Positions 8,637-18,316 are shown, counted from the first letter of the stretch. The stretch is DNA of 50,063 nt from Bacteroidales bacterium (GCA_017539645.1 JAFYCM010000011.1:1-50063), one strand, 5' to 3'. The notes: a model not told the origin generated them from the sequence alone. Translations and numbers: made by a program.

Positions 8637-9299
8637 ATGAAAAAACTACTCCTAACCATAGCTCTAACGGGGGCTATGTGTTCTGCGCATTCGCAATGGC
8701 GAGTTGGCGCTACGGCAGGTTTCGACTGGAACCACTACTCTATCGACAATCACTACATGACGGACTGGCATTACGAAGGCAAAAAAGGTCTAACCATCGG
8801 CGCTACGAGCCAATACAACTTCAACGATTGGCTTGCGCTGAGAGCCGACCTCATCTATACGCAGAAAAATCACCGACAGTATCGCACTGGTGAATTAGCC
8901 GAGACTGACTACGATACCAAAAACTCCTACTTGCAACTGCCGCTAATGAGCTCGTTTAGCTTCGGCGGCGAGAAGGTGCGCGGCTTTATGAATCTGGGCA
9001 TCTACGGCGGATATTGGCTCAAAAGTTCGCTAAAAGGCTCGTTCCACAATCCGCTTACAGACGAGGTTTCGGATATTGACGAGGATGTGACGTTCATCAG
9101 TGAGCGCGACCGACGGTTGGACTTTGGCGCTGTAGGCGGCGTTGGCGTGGAATACATATTCGGCGAACATTGGGCGGCTCAGGTGGAGGCACGTTGCTAC
9201 TACAGCACCGTAAGTACACAAAAAGATTACATGGCTATAAAAGACCCCAAATACAACACGACCATTGGCGCGCAGGCGGCATTTTTCTACATATTCTAA
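8637..9299 (+). CDS. Small outer-membrane beta-barrel protein (PorT/OMP_b-brl-like)
   Basis: A 220-aa protein with a clear signal peptide (MKKLLLTIALTGAMCSAHSQ) followed by alternating beta strands typical of eight-stranded barrels: WRVGATAGFDWNHYS, KGLTIGATSQYNF, WLALRADLIYTQKNH, a central LQLPLMSSFSFGG, VRGFMNLGIYGGYW, and a terminal aromatic strand (GAQAAFFYIF). Proteins like this are annotated as PorT-family or outer-membrane beta-barrel proteins. The substrate or role is unknown. The S41 protease gene follows after six bases, so they are probably co-transcribed. Confidence 0.85.
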   Translation: MKKLLLTIALTGAMCSAHSQWRVGATAGFDWNHYSIDNHYMTDWHYEGKKGLTIGATSQYNFNDWLALRADLIYTQKNHRQYRTGELAETDYDTKNSYLQLPLMSSFSFGGEKVRGFMNLGIYGGYWLKSSLKGSFHNPLTDEVSDIDEDVTFISERDRRLDFGAVGGVGVEYIFGEHWAAQVEARCYYSTVSTQKDYMAIKDPKYNTTIGAQAAFFYIF

Positions 9300-9305
9300 A
9301 TAAAT

Positions 9306-10850
9306 ATGGCTACGATGAAGAACTATATATACACCATACTTACAGCGGCTATAGCACTGACATTCAACGCTTGCCGCGATACTGCCGACGACGTTATTTC
9401 TTACGGGCAGAACGATTACTTGAATTTTGCTGCAGCCGAAGAGAGCTACGAGGCACAATTCAAAGCTCTCTGGACGGCACTCAACTGCAACTACGCCATT
9501 TGGGACTACGAAGAGGAGCAAGGCCTCGATTGGGACGCGGTGTACAAGCAATATAAGTCCAAGATGGCCTCTTTCGATAGTCGGCTCGAACGCAACAAGG
9601 AGGTTAGCGACGACGAGTTTCAGCGTATTTATGAGAGCATCCTCAACAAGCTGCATGATGGCCATATATACATACAGATAAAAAACTTATATACAGGCAA
9701 TTACTTAGATTTCAGTCCGTCGGACACTCGCAACTCCGACCGCAACGACTATTACTACGTACGCCTGCCGCAGATGAGCTACTACCTCTCGAATCAAGCT
9801 GGCGAGAACGAAATTGTGGAATACGACACCGTGACCACTCGTCCAGCAGGATTTATGAAAAACGAGATTGCAAACGCTTTGAGCCAAATAGATAAGCAAA
9901 TCTCCAAGCTCGAGCACAAAAATTCGCGCACCGATTTGGACGACTATTTTCTGAATAATTACAAGGCCGCAAAACAAGAGTTGGAGAGATTCAACCCAAA
10001 TAGTTACAGCGCCGCGGACTACTACAACAACGAGCTAAGAGACATATGCAAAAAGCTCGACATTGACTTGAATGTCTACGACATAGAGAGCAGCGACTAC
10101 CTCGACGTGCGTTTGGCACTCTTCCGCGATGGCATTGTATACTTCCAGCTGTCGGACTTCGGGCTCTACCCTTTCATCAATGGCATCGTTGGTGGCTCAT
10201 ACTGCTCCGATTCGCTTAGCAACCGCGTGTTCGACGTAATAGATAATTGGGTAAACACCGTGCAAGAGTTGCACTACAATCGTCAGCTCAAGGGCGTAAT
10301 TATAGATGTGCGCAACAATGGCGGCGGCTACAGCGACGATTATCAATACGTACTTGGCTCGTTGCTGCGCGAAGGTGGTCACAAGTTTGGATACCACCGC
10401 ATAAAAACTGGCATTGGTCGCTACGACTACTCACCACTCACGCCCGACGTCATGCCTACGCTCGATGCTGGTCAGGAGGCTATCTCGGAGCCTATTGTGG
10501 TGTTGGCAAACTGCAACTCGGTAAGTATGTCAGAGCAGACGTGTCTCGGCGCAAAAGATCTGAGCAATGCTCGCGTTATTGGCACGCCTACTTGGGGCGC
10601 ATATAGCCCGCTCTACGACGATCCTATTTACTATTCACTTACATACGCCAGCGTCGTTGGCATACAAGACGAAACTCCATTCTATGCATACATACCTTGC
10701 TCAGCCTACTTCAATAGCGACAAGGAGATTTGCGAAGGCGTGGGCGTAACTCCCGACATAAAAATAGATTTGGACGAGAAACTTCTCCGCCGAAATGGTC
10801 GCGACAACCAACTTGAGCGCGCATTGCAATACATACGTACTGGCAAGTAG
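9306..10850 (+). CDS. S41 (tail-specific/tricorn-like) peptidase lipoprotein
   Basis: A 514-aa protein. A lipoprotein signal ends at the lipobox TFNAC; the ATG at 9315 would give a more standard signal peptide (MKNYIYTILTAAIALTF) than the ATG at 9306 used here. The N-terminal helical bundle includes AIWDYEEEQGLDWDAVYKQY, typical of S41 proteins. The catalytic core begins around LKGVIIDVRNNGGGYSDDY and contains NCNSVSMSEQ, where S407 aligns with the nucleophile, then VIGTPTWG. GVGVTPDIKID near the end is the usual S41 tail. A separate PDZ domain is not obvious. It probably acts in the periplasm or on the outer membrane. A terminator follows. Confidence 0.9.
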   Translation: MATMKNYIYTILTAAIALTFNACRDTADDVISYGQNDYLNFAAAEESYEAQFKALWTALNCNYAIWDYEEEQGLDWDAVYKQYKSKMASFDSRLERNKEVSDDEFQRIYESILNKLHDGHIYIQIKNLYTGNYLDFSPSDTRNSDRNDYYYVRLPQMSYYLSNQAGENEIVEYDTVTTRPAGFMKNEIANALSQIDKQISKLEHKNSRTDLDDYFLNNYKAAKQELERFNPNSYSAADYYNNELRDICKKLDIDLNVYDIESSDYLDVRLALFRDGIVYFQLSDFGLYPFINGIVGGSYCSDSLSNRVFDVIDNWVNTVQELHYNRQLKGVIIDVRNNGGGYSDDYQYVLGSLLREGGHKFGYHRIKTGIGRYDYSPLTPDVMPTLDAGQEAISEPIVVLANCNSVSMSEQTCLGAKDLSNARVIGTPTWGAYSPLYDDPIYYSLTYASVVGIQDETPFYAYIPCSAYFNSDKEICEGVGVTPDIKIDLDEKLLRRNGRDNQLERALQYIRTGK

Positions 10851-10879
10851 AACATTTGCTATACATAGCCACACAAAAT

Positions 10880-10920
10880 AGGCAGGAACTCCGTTACAGA
10901 GCGCCTGCCTTTTCTGTTTT
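10880..10920 (+). terminator. Rho-independent terminator after the S41 gene
   Basis: AGGCAGG at 10880-10886 pairs with CCTGCCT at 10904-10910, followed by TTTTCTGTTTT. It lies 30 bases after the S41 stop codon. Confidence 0.85.
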
Positions 10921-10938
10921 TATATCCTATTGGAGTCT

Positions 10939-11016
10939 TATCAGTTGAGACCAATCTTCATCACATCGCGCTCAAAATCGTCGCGGTTGCCTGCGGCTTT
11001 GTTTTTGATGCGAGCA
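10939..11016 (-). pseudogene. 3' remnant of a DUF6377 paralogue
   Basis: These 78 bases match 16391-16468, the 3' end of the intact DUF6377 gene, with only three differences. In the DUF6377 frame all three are synonymous (CTT/CTC Leu, GAC/GAT Asp, AAT/AAC Asn), and the TGA stop is kept. This is what a remnant of a once-functional paralogue would look like. The rest of the gene is absent. Confidence 0.8.
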
Positions 11017-11260
11017 TATTACGAGAATACCACAGAGGAGCACGACAATCGACCGTCAATGTGCACCCATCGATAATGAAATTATCGTTGTGCCAAAATG
11101 GGTAACGACCTTCGAAACGGCAATTGTAAGCTTCAACATCGGCACACTCTTTCAGAGCCGACTCGCCAGTGTGAATAGTTACACCACGCAAAACGACGTC
11201 TTTACTACCGAAGAGTGGACGCTCGCCGCTAAATTCTTTGTTTTCTATTGTTGTTTTCAT
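11017..11260 (-). pseudogene. Truncated DUF3737 gene (N-terminal part only)
   Basis: ATG at 11258-11260 starts MKTTIENKEFSGERPLFG, the family's N-terminus, and continues with RYPFWHNDNFIIDGCTLTVD and APLWYSRN, a right-handed beta-helix-like pattern. DUF3737 proteins are normally near 280 aa, but here the family match stops after about 81 residues and runs into the tail of a DUF6377 gene in a different frame, ending at a stop at 10961. It starts 10 bases after the MFS efflux gene, so it may still be transcribed as the last cistron. It is probably non-functional. Confidence 0.75.
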
Positions 11261-11269
11261 GCAGCAAAG

Positions 11270-12886
11270 CTACGCCTTTTTTTCTTGTCGCGCCATTCGT
11301 TTGAGCATTCGCTTCCCGACATCGTTCCACGACTGCATTCGCTTGAACCCTCTACGAAGTGGCAACTTATAGAGCAACAGTAGCATACCCACAGAAAGAC
11401 ATACATAAGCCACTATACCATAAAGTTGCTTAATACTTACAAGCATGACGGTATGGCTAAAACTATCCATCTTGAAAGCAAATGGTATGTTCTCAACACT
11501 CATAGAAATATGGTCGAAGCACTGCGAAAAGCGGCTAATATTATCAGCAATAAAATAATTAAGCCCATAAGAATAAAAAGCAGCGCCAACAACTCCACCA
11601 ATAACCATGTGAATCATATTGAATATAGATAGCGCCATAAAAAAGGTCTGGAAAGTAAATATGTCATGCAAAAGTGTCATCAAAGCTATAGACATGATGG
11701 CAGCAGCCATACTACGCAACATAAGAGGCAATCGCAACGACTCGATATTCAGCGCGGATGATATGATATTGTAAAATATAATTAGGTAAGCAGCCAAAGC
11801 AAAAAAGGCAATGGTTACAAGTCGCAACTTGCTGAAGTCGCAAACCTTCATCCATAACAATGCAAATAGGCAGCCAATAACCACGCCCATAAAAGACCAC
11901 CAATCGAGCCGAGCCGCAACGTGATCGGTATATTCCAAGCCATGCTCATAAAACACCTCTTCGAGCACATGCTCGGAAGCGAAGCATATTTCTGCAATGG
12001 TGATGATACATAGAATAGGCAAGAAATGTTTTACGCGCCAAATCTGCGGATCGATATATGGTTGCTTGAGCCACAACATACGCACCACTATGAGAACAGA
12101 AGTTGCAATAGCAGCAATGCCTACAGTTCGCATAGATGCAGAGTGGAGCCAATCGAGAGTTTGACCATAGCAAAAAAAGAAAGCCCACTGCAATAGGAAA
12201 GCCAGCCATAGCAACGCGCTTATCCAATCGATGCCTTTAAGCGGCACTGGAGGCATAATATAGACAGCCTTCGTAATGATAATTAGCACAATAGCTATCG
12301 TCATATATATGCCAGACATGAGCCAATGCATATTTTCCCAAGCCGAGGTATAGGCTATTTGAGCAGCCAAATAATCGCTCACTTGCATTGCACCTAAAAT
12401 AAATATGTGCAACAAAGGGAAGAAGACGCGGAAATCACGCTTAGGAGTCATCCATAATTGGATGTTGCTCATGCATTCGAATGTTCCTTGTATTTTGCAA
12501 AATCCGCTTATTATGCAGAACAGCCACAACATAGGCAAGTTGGGCGCATAGGCAGCACCAATATTCGACACAATCAGACCTACAGAAGCCCCAAGTAGCA
12601 ATACTTTATTGGGAAAATGGAACTTCATTCTGAAAAGCAGAGGAAAATAGACTGCCATTCCAGCCAAATTGCAATAGAGACACATAAGAACATCTTCGAG
12701 CAAAAACTGACGAGTACTTATTATCTCATTGATAGCACCCAGATATAAGCCGCCTCCAAGTTGAAAGCAGAAGGCAAACACTACATATATCCACGGGCGC
12801 AGAGGCTTGGGCACAAAATCGCGCATCATAGGCATGGCAAAGACCATTGGAGGGCCAGCATGAGTCTGCATTTTTTGCTGTTCCAT
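11270..12886 (-). CDS. MFS drug-efflux permease (EmrB/DHA2-like)
   Basis: A 538-aa integral inner-membrane protein with about 14 hydrophobic segments, starting with IYVVFAFCFQLGGGLYLGAI and ending near LYGIVAYVCLSVGMLLLLYKL, then a basic tail. The length and helix number fit the DHA2 class that works with an HlyD-type adaptor. It is the third gene of a tolC-hlyD-MFS operon (23 bases after the adaptor gene), forming a tripartite pump that exports drugs, bile compounds or fatty acids across both membranes. The classical EmrB motif C is not clearly readable, so the substrate class is inferred from context. Confidence 0.85.
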   Translation of the reverse strand: MEQQKMQTHAGPPMVFAMPMMRDFVPKPLRPWIYVVFAFCFQLGGGLYLGAINEIISTRQFLLEDVLMCLYCNLAGMAVYFPLLFRMKFHFPNKVLLLGASVGLIVSNIGAAYAPNLPMLWLFCIISGFCKIQGTFECMSNIQLWMTPKRDFRVFFPLLHIFILGAMQVSDYLAAQIAYTSAWENMHWLMSGIYMTIAIVLIIITKAVYIMPPVPLKGIDWISALLWLAFLLQWAFFFCYGQTLDWLHSASMRTVGIAAIATSVLIVVRMLWLKQPYIDPQIWRVKHFLPILCIITIAEICFASEHVLEEVFYEHGLEYTDHVAARLDWWSFMGVVIGCLFALLWMKVCDFSKLRLVTIAFFALAAYLIIFYNIISSALNIESLRLPLMLRSMAAAIMSIALMTLLHDIFTFQTFFMALSIFNMIHMVIGGVVGAAFYSYGLNYFIADNISRFSQCFDHISMSVENIPFAFKMDSFSHTVMLVSIKQLYGIVAYVCLSVGMLLLLYKLPLRRGFKRMQSWNDVGKRMLKRMARQEKKA

Positions 12887-12909
12887 TATTATTTGCTCTC
12901 CTATGTATA

Positions 12910-13932
12910 TTAATACTTCACCTCACATTCAACGTTGAGTCCCGCACGCAAGAGACTGTTTTTATCACTATCGTCAAGCATGATCTTTACAGGAATGCGT
13001 TGCTCTACCTTCACGAAATTGCCAGTGGCATTATCTTGCGGAATAACAGAATAGGCGGCACCAGTAGCACGAGAAATAGCCACCACATGTCCGGTGTAGA
13101 CAACATCGGGAACAGCATCTGCCTTTATTTCTACTTCGGCACCCACTGCGATATTTGACAATTGAGTCTCGCGATAATTGGCAATAATCCATGCTTCGCC
13201 ATCGGCAACAATGTCAACTATAGTCTGCCCGGGTTGAATAAGTTGTCCCTCTTGAATATCCTTACGACCCGTAGTACCATCGCACGGAGCAACAATCACG
13301 GTATACGACAAATTGAGTTGCGCCAAATTGAGTTGCGCAGCCGCCACTTGAATAGCAGCATCGTTCTGTCCAAGACGAACAGTCTGTTCTTGCTTTATGA
13401 GTGCAGTAGAATTTTTCTGACGCATAAGTTGCTCGTAGCGAGCCTTGGTAGCATTGTAGTCCGTCTCTACCCTATCGTATTGCTGCTGAGTGGCAGCACC
13501 ACGTTTCACAAGTTCAGCATATCTATTAAGCTCCGTCTCGGCATTTTTCAAACGAATAGCCACTTCTTCTATTCCAGCATCGGTAACTGCGATATTGTTT
13601 TCGGTGGTCGAGATGGTCGTATTCATTGCCGTTTTTCCCGTCGTGGCATTCATAAAATCGGCCTTTGCTTGAGCCAAACGGAGACGGAACTCGGCATCTT
13701 CAATAATGAGAAGAGTGTCACCTTTTTTTACTTGTGCATATTCTGAAAAGCGAACCTCTTTCACAAAACCTTGCACTCGCGAGTTTACTGGCGTCACAAG
13801 TTGACGAACCTGAGCATTGTCGGTATATTCTACATTTCCAAGGTGAATAAAACGTGAGCATACCATACACACGCCACCAACAAGCATCAATACGACAACT
13901 ACGTTAAATATAATTTTAGCAGAAATTTTCAT
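12910..13932 (-). CDS. HlyD/EmrA-family periplasmic adaptor
   Basis: A 340-aa membrane-fusion protein. One N-terminal membrane anchor (IIFNVVVVLMLVGGVCMVCS) is followed by a biotinyl-lipoyl half (VNSRVQGFVKEVRFSEYAQV), a long coiled-coil hairpin at about 80-200 (rich in A, E, K, Q; VKRGAATQQQYDRVETDYN), the second lipoyl half (VIVAPCDGTTGRKDIQEGQL) and a beta-barrel domain (VPVKIMLDD-type ending, here IPVKIMLDDSDKNS). It bridges the MFS permease and the TolC channel encoded on either side. Confidence 0.92.
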   Translation of the reverse strand: MKISAKIIFNVVVVLMLVGGVCMVCSRFIHLGNVEYTDNAQVRQLVTPVNSRVQGFVKEVRFSEYAQVKKGDTLLIIEDAEFRLRLAQAKADFMNATTGKTAMNTTISTTENNIAVTDAGIEEVAIRLKNAETELNRYAELVKRGAATQQQYDRVETDYNATKARYEQLMRQKNSTALIKQEQTVRLGQNDAAIQVAAAQLNLAQLNLSYTVIVAPCDGTTGRKDIQEGQLIQPGQTIVDIVADGEAWIIANYRETQLSNIAVGAEVEIKADAVPDVVYTGHVVAISRATGAAYSVIPQDNATGNFVKVEQRIPVKIMLDDSDKNSLLRAGLNVECEVKY

Positions 13933-13969
13933 GATTATTACTTATATATATCTATAAATCAACATATTA

Positions 13970-15289
13970 CTACAACAAACCAACTGCTGCAAGAAGCAAA
14001 CAATGGCTATAAACAATCGACATTTGGGAATTAATAAGCATCAATTCGGCCGATAGTTGCTGATTCGATGCATCGAGCATATCGGTGACCAATGCCATAC
14101 CATTCAGATAGCGATACTGAATGACATCGTAGTTTTCGTGAGCAAGTTGAAGGCTTTTTTCGCGCGTCCTACGAATCGACAAGGCCTCTTGATACTTAAC
14201 ATATGCAGCATGCACTTTAGCTCGCATATCGTTTTGAAGAGCCTCATATTGCGTACGAGCTGTAGCAGTGGCGGTGTGGAGTTTGCTAACCGCGTGTTTT
14301 TGTTTGTATATAGCACCAAGATTATAACTAACACCTACGCCAACATACCAATAATTAACATTTTTATCGATAGTGGGAATTTCAAACGTGATAGGCCCAT
14401 TCAAGTTATCCTCAGCACGAAGCACTATAGTGGGTCGATAAGCAGCTTTTGCAATCTCTTCGCTTTTGGTATTTATGTCGACTATCGACTCTGAGATGCG
14501 CACGGCAGGAGAGACGTCCACTTTTTGCAACCATTCCGACTCGTTGGCAACCGACTCTTGAAGGTTGATAATATTAGTATCGGGCTCAATAACAGTAGAA
14601 TGAGGCAAATCGAGAGCTGCCACAAGGTTGCTATTAGTTATATCGAATGCATTATGAGCCTGAGTCAAACGGAGGTCGAGATCTTGAAGTTGCATTTCGT
14701 AGCGAGTGATGTCGCTCTTCAGAGCCGTACCAGCCTCATAATTAGCCTCAATGTCGTCTACGAGTTTTTGCGTTTGCTCTTTATTCTTCTGAAGAATAAG
14801 TATCTGGTTACGCAGTTGGCAAAGGTCGAGATAATAGCCAGCCACAAGTAGTCGGACCGCCTGACGATTACCTTCGTAACGAAGCTTAGCAATAGTAGTT
14901 TTCAGTTCACTCAACTCAATCGACTTCTTTATTGCACCGCCAGCAAACAACACTTGAGTGACAGCCACCGAAAATGTGTTTCCCAAATGTGGTGTGGAGG
15001 TGTTGAAGCCATTCGAGAAATCACGGTCCATAATACGGACATCGCCCAAATAAGAGAGTTGCAAATTGAAATCGATGTCGGGAGTTCGATTGCTCTTAGC
15101 TGAACTAACTCCCTCTTCGGCCTCTACTATTTCGCTTCTTGAGGCTGCAAGAGACAGACTCTGTTCGTCGGCAAGCTGAAAAACTTCGTCCATCGACAAT
15201 CGTTTCGTTTGTGCTATGGCATTACTTATGCTAACAGTAGCAATAATTAGTAATGCACTAAATTTCAAATACTTACAATTAATATACAT
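13970..15289 (-). CDS. TolC-family outer-membrane efflux channel
   Basis: A 439-aa protein with a signal peptide (LLIIATVSISNAIAQ), then two OEP repeats of long helices separated by beta strands. The first starts LSMDEVFQLADEQSLSLAAS; the second includes RPTIVLRAEDNL and WYVGVGVSYNLG, the usual barrel strand. It is the first gene of the efflux operon, 37 bases before the adaptor gene, and provides the outer-membrane exit duct. The divergent AraC gene is the likely local regulator. Confidence 0.92.
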   Translation of the reverse strand: MYINCKYLKFSALLIIATVSISNAIAQTKRLSMDEVFQLADEQSLSLAASRSEIVEAEEGVSSAKSNRTPDIDFNLQLSYLGDVRIMDRDFSNGFNTSTPHLGNTFSVAVTQVLFAGGAIKKSIELSELKTTIAKLRYEGNRQAVRLLVAGYYLDLCQLRNQILILQKNKEQTQKLVDDIEANYEAGTALKSDITRYEMQLQDLDLRLTQAHNAFDITNSNLVAALDLPHSTVIEPDTNIINLQESVANESEWLQKVDVSPAVRISESIVDINTKSEEIAKAAYRPTIVLRAEDNLNGPITFEIPTIDKNVNYWYVGVGVSYNLGAIYKQKHAVSKLHTATATARTQYEALQNDMRAKVHAAYVKYQEALSIRRTREKSLQLAHENYDVIQYRYLNGMALVTDMLDASNQQLSAELMLINSQMSIVYSHCLLLAAVGLL

Positions 15290-15308
15290 ATCCTATTTTT
15301 TCGCAGAG

Positions 15309-15337
15309 CAAAACTACGCTCATAAGACATGCTACAA
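15309..15337 (-). promoter_or_regulatory. Promoter of the tolC-hlyD-MFS efflux operon
   Basis: On the minus strand TAGTTTTG (15309-15316) matches TAnnTTTG, with TTG (15335-15337) 18 bases upstream as the -33 element. It lies about 20 bases before the TolC ATG, in the divergent gap shared with the AraC gene. Confidence 0.6.
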
Positions 15338-15439
15338 TTGTTCAAACCAACACGATATTTGTCAAATTCGAACCAAAATCATACGTACTATCTATATTTG
15401 CGCAAAAAGATTTGTCCATATACAAATAATATTAATTCT

Positions 15440-16345
15440 ATGATTAAGAATAGTATACACGTATTTTCGATTCCCGACATAGAGCGCTCGCACCGAGGAA
15501 TGACCTACGGAGATCTTCTTTCGATATACCATAGCCAGCCAAACGAGAGCTTTCGCGCAGGAATAAATGGACAAACGGCATTCTACCTAAAAGCCTATAG
15601 CTACATGCTTGTGCTCAATGGCAGTGCCGAAATGAACATTGCACAACACAGCTACAATGTGTCATCTGGTAATTTGATTGTGTGCACTCCACTTCATTTG
15701 ATTAAGTATGTGTCTACTTCGCGCGATTTTGAATTCTTCGTCATGTCTATTTCGACGCAAATGGTTGACCAATTGCCACTCATCGATCTTCGCAGTAGAA
15801 TAACAAGTGGGCTCGACACGGGACGTCACCCAGTGAGCAAACTTAAGCCTCACGAAGTGGGCACTATTCTTCGCGCCTTCAACGACCTCTATACACAAAC
15901 CTCTCGGCGCGACCATATATATTGGAAAGAGTTAATAGAAAATGCTTTGTGCAGATTCTTTTTAGAATACGACAGTCTGAAAACCAACAACATGCCACCA
16001 AGCGAAAACCGAAGCAAACGGGCATCATCGATTTTCGACCAATTTATCCATTTAGCACAGCTACATTTCGTTGCGCATCACGATGTGTCGTTCTATAGCA
16101 ATGCTCTCAACATTACGCCTCAATATCTCACCCGAATAACCAACCAACAAGCAAGTATCAAACCTTCGGATTTCATCTCGGAGCTTCTATATGCCGAAGC
16201 GCGCAACCACCTTGCCACCTCATCGGCTACAATACAAAAGATAGCCAACGACCTTGGCTTTTCCGACCAAGCGGCGTTTTGCAAATTCTTTCGCCGCCGC
16301 TCTGGTATGTCGCCTAAAGAGTTTAGAATGAGCTACAAGCTATGA
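15440..16345 (+). CDS. AraC-family transcriptional regulator, divergent from the efflux operon
   Basis: A 301-aa regulator starting at ATG 15440 (MIKNSIHVFSIPDIERSH); the frame is open further upstream, but that part overlaps the promoter region and is not family-like. The N-terminal cupin-like ligand domain (INGQTAFYLKAYSYMLVLNG) is followed by two helix-turn-helix motifs at the C-terminus, at about 225-298: NALNITPQYLTRITNQQ, then TIQKIANDLGFSDQAAFCKF and the family signature FRRRSGMSPKEFR. Divergent placement makes it the likely regulator of the adjacent tripartite pump. The effector is unknown. Confidence 0.92.
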   Translation: MIKNSIHVFSIPDIERSHRGMTYGDLLSIYHSQPNESFRAGINGQTAFYLKAYSYMLVLNGSAEMNIAQHSYNVSSGNLIVCTPLHLIKYVSTSRDFEFFVMSISTQMVDQLPLIDLRSRITSGLDTGRHPVSKLKPHEVGTILRAFNDLYTQTSRRDHIYWKELIENALCRFFLEYDSLKTNNMPPSENRSKRASSIFDQFIHLAQLHFVAHHDVSFYSNALNITPQYLTRITNQQASIKPSDFISELLYAEARNHLATSSATIQKIANDLGFSDQAAFCKFFRRRSGMSPKEFRMSYKL

Positions 16346-16392
16346 AGCGTGCCTTGAGCAATTGCTCTCCACATTCACCATTGATAGGGCTA

Positions 16393-18036
16393 TCAGTTAA
16401 GACCAATCTTCATCACATCGCGCTCAAAGTCGTCGCGATTGCCTGCGGCTTTGTTTTTGATGCGAGCACGATAGGCATAGATAGAATTGGGTGAATAGTG
16501 CAAAAATTCGGCAATCTTGGAGCTTTCGGTAATACCTAAGCGCACAAGTGCAAAAATTCGCAAATCGGTAGAGAGACTATTTTCTGGCGGAACCAAGCGT
16601 TCTTCTGGACGCAGAAGGGCGTTGAAGTCGTCGACGAAAGTTGGGAATATATGTAGAAATACCTCATCGAAGTGATGGAAGAGTTCTTCGAGTTCGTCGC
16701 TCTTCATCTGTTCCGAATCGGTCATGCGCAAAAGTTCCTTGTATTGCCCGGCTTTTAGTTTTCGGTTCATCTTGATGCGGTAGTTGTCGAGTTTGTCTAT
16801 ATACTCAGAACAGATACTGAAGAATGAGCCGAGATATTCGTCCTTGACACGGTTGAGCTCGTTTTGTTGCATCATCGATTGGTGCAAATGTTCGTTCATA
16901 ACCGAGAGTTTGCTATTAGCCTCTGAAAGTTGCTGATTAACAAGCTGCAACTGGCTACGCGAATAGGATAGCTGACGGCGTTTTTTCAGCACGTAGAACA
17001 ACAGAAGCAGAAGCACTACTGCAAGTATGCTAATAGCAGCAATAGTATACGTCTGTCGTCTGTTGGCATCCTGCAAGCTCTGCTTATATTGGTTATTTAT
17101 ATTTATAACGATGGGCGCCACAAGCCACGAGCGCATGTGGGTGCTGAATTGCGACAAGCATTTCCACGAGAAGTCCACATAATGAAAGGCTCGGTCGGCC
17201 TCATCGGTGGTGAGAGTTTGAGCAAGCGACCAAAGAGCTCCCTGGTCCATTATGGCGAGCCGAATATCTACCAAGGCAGCCTGAGCCAACCAATAGCGAT
17301 ACATATTCATCTGATCTTGTTCACCATAAATCAAAGCACGAAAATAGGCCATTGTAGCCCAATCGCGGCTACCAGGTTCGCAATGTTGTTCCCAGAAATT
17401 GCAACATTTGAAGGCTTCGTCGAATCGGCCTTCATTTATCTGCATAACAGTCATTTCGTGAATCCACGTGAGCGACAAACTGTCGGGATAAGCCAAAAGA
17501 GAATCGCGCATTGCAGCTGCATAGTCCGAAAACTCGTTTCTGAATTTAGGCTCGTGCGTATAGTAGCTCATCTCGCCATAGAGTCGACCAAGGCAATAAT
17601 AGTATTTATGCTTCATCTCATCGCTGAGAGTCTCGGTCTTTAGCTTGTTGTAATGTATGTATGCCTCGTGATAGAAACCCGATTCGGTAAGCTGGTCGGC
17701 AAGCGCCATAAGGCTTTGCTGGTAAAAATCTCTATTGCCCATTTTCTGCGAAATGTCGAGACATATATATTGGTATGCTATCGCCGAATCGTTGTTGAAT
17801 GGTTGGTACTCTTCATAAATACTTTTGGACCAAGCGAAGCGCTCTTCAAGGCTCTCAGTCTTTTGCAGGCGAACCTTTAGAAGATTTATGCGTTCGGTTT
17901 TTCGCTGTAAGTATATATGCGACGAATCTATTGCGAGATCTATAGCACGGTAGAGAGAGTCGAGTTGTTGGGGAGTTATGCACAATACATGAGTAGTTAA
18001 TGATATGAGTATTAGAAGTAAAGAGCCTTTTTTCAT
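16393..18036 (-). CDS. DUF6377 membrane-tethered transcriptional regulator
   Basis: A 547-aa protein with a signal peptide (MKKGSLLLILISLTTHVLC), a helical TPR-like periplasmic part at about 20-325 (ESLEERFAWSKSIYEEYQPF, AYIHYNKLKTETLSDE), one membrane helix at about 328-350 (AVVLLLLLFYVLKKRR), a cytoplasmic coiled coil at about 355-395, and a C-terminal DUF6377 region ending in a LuxR-like helix-turn-helix at about 492-528 (RLGITESSKIAEFLHYSPNS). This architecture would let an outside signal reach a DNA-binding domain without a phosphorelay. It is divergent from the SusC gene of the beta-glucan locus and is the best candidate for its regulator. A decayed paralogue tail lies at 10939. Confidence 0.85.
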   Translation of the reverse strand: MKKGSLLLILISLTTHVLCITPQQLDSLYRAIDLAIDSSHIYLQRKTERINLLKVRLQKTESLEERFAWSKSIYEEYQPFNNDSAIAYQYICLDISQKMGNRDFYQQSLMALADQLTESGFYHEAYIHYNKLKTETLSDEMKHKYYYCLGRLYGEMSYYTHEPKFRNEFSDYAAAMRDSLLAYPDSLSLTWIHEMTVMQINEGRFDEAFKCCNFWEQHCEPGSRDWATMAYFRALIYGEQDQMNMYRYWLAQAALVDIRLAIMDQGALWSLAQTLTTDEADRAFHYVDFSWKCLSQFSTHMRSWLVAPIVININNQYKQSLQDANRRQTYTIAAISILAVVLLLLLFYVLKKRRQLSYSRSQLQLVNQQLSEANSKLSVMNEHLHQSMMQQNELNRVKDEYLGSFFSICSEYIDKLDNYRIKMNRKLKAGQYKELLRMTDSEQMKSDELEELFHHFDEVFLHIFPTFVDDFNALLRPEERLVPPENSLSTDLRIFALVRLGITESSKIAEFLHYSPNSIYAYRARIKNKAAGNRDDFERDVMKIGLN

Positions 18037-18161
18037 TTCTTTTACATTTCATTTGCGACCGTAAAGATAATTTTACTTTGCTTTATGAGCAGAATATCGA
18101 TAAAATTATGGCTTCAAATCGCAATATTTAGGACGCAATAATCCATATTTATTTTTTATGT

Positions 18162-18169
18162 TATTTTTG
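18162..18169 (+). promoter_or_regulatory. Candidate -7 element of the beta-glucan PUL
   Basis: TATTTTTG matches TAnnTTTG about 150 bases before the SusC ATG at 18317, leaving a long untranslated leader as is common for SusC transcripts. The 280-base gap between the divergent DUF6377 and SusC genes is very A+T rich and holds no other gene. Confidence 0.45.
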
Positions 18170-18316
18170 TATACATCTAAAACACAACAAATTACAAAAT
18201 CGAACATCGAAAGTAATCCATATTTACATAAATATGTAAAAAGCTATGAGCAATAAGAGTAGTAGACTTGCATTATGTGTTAATAAAATCTAATTCATCA
18301 ACAACAAACTGTCATT

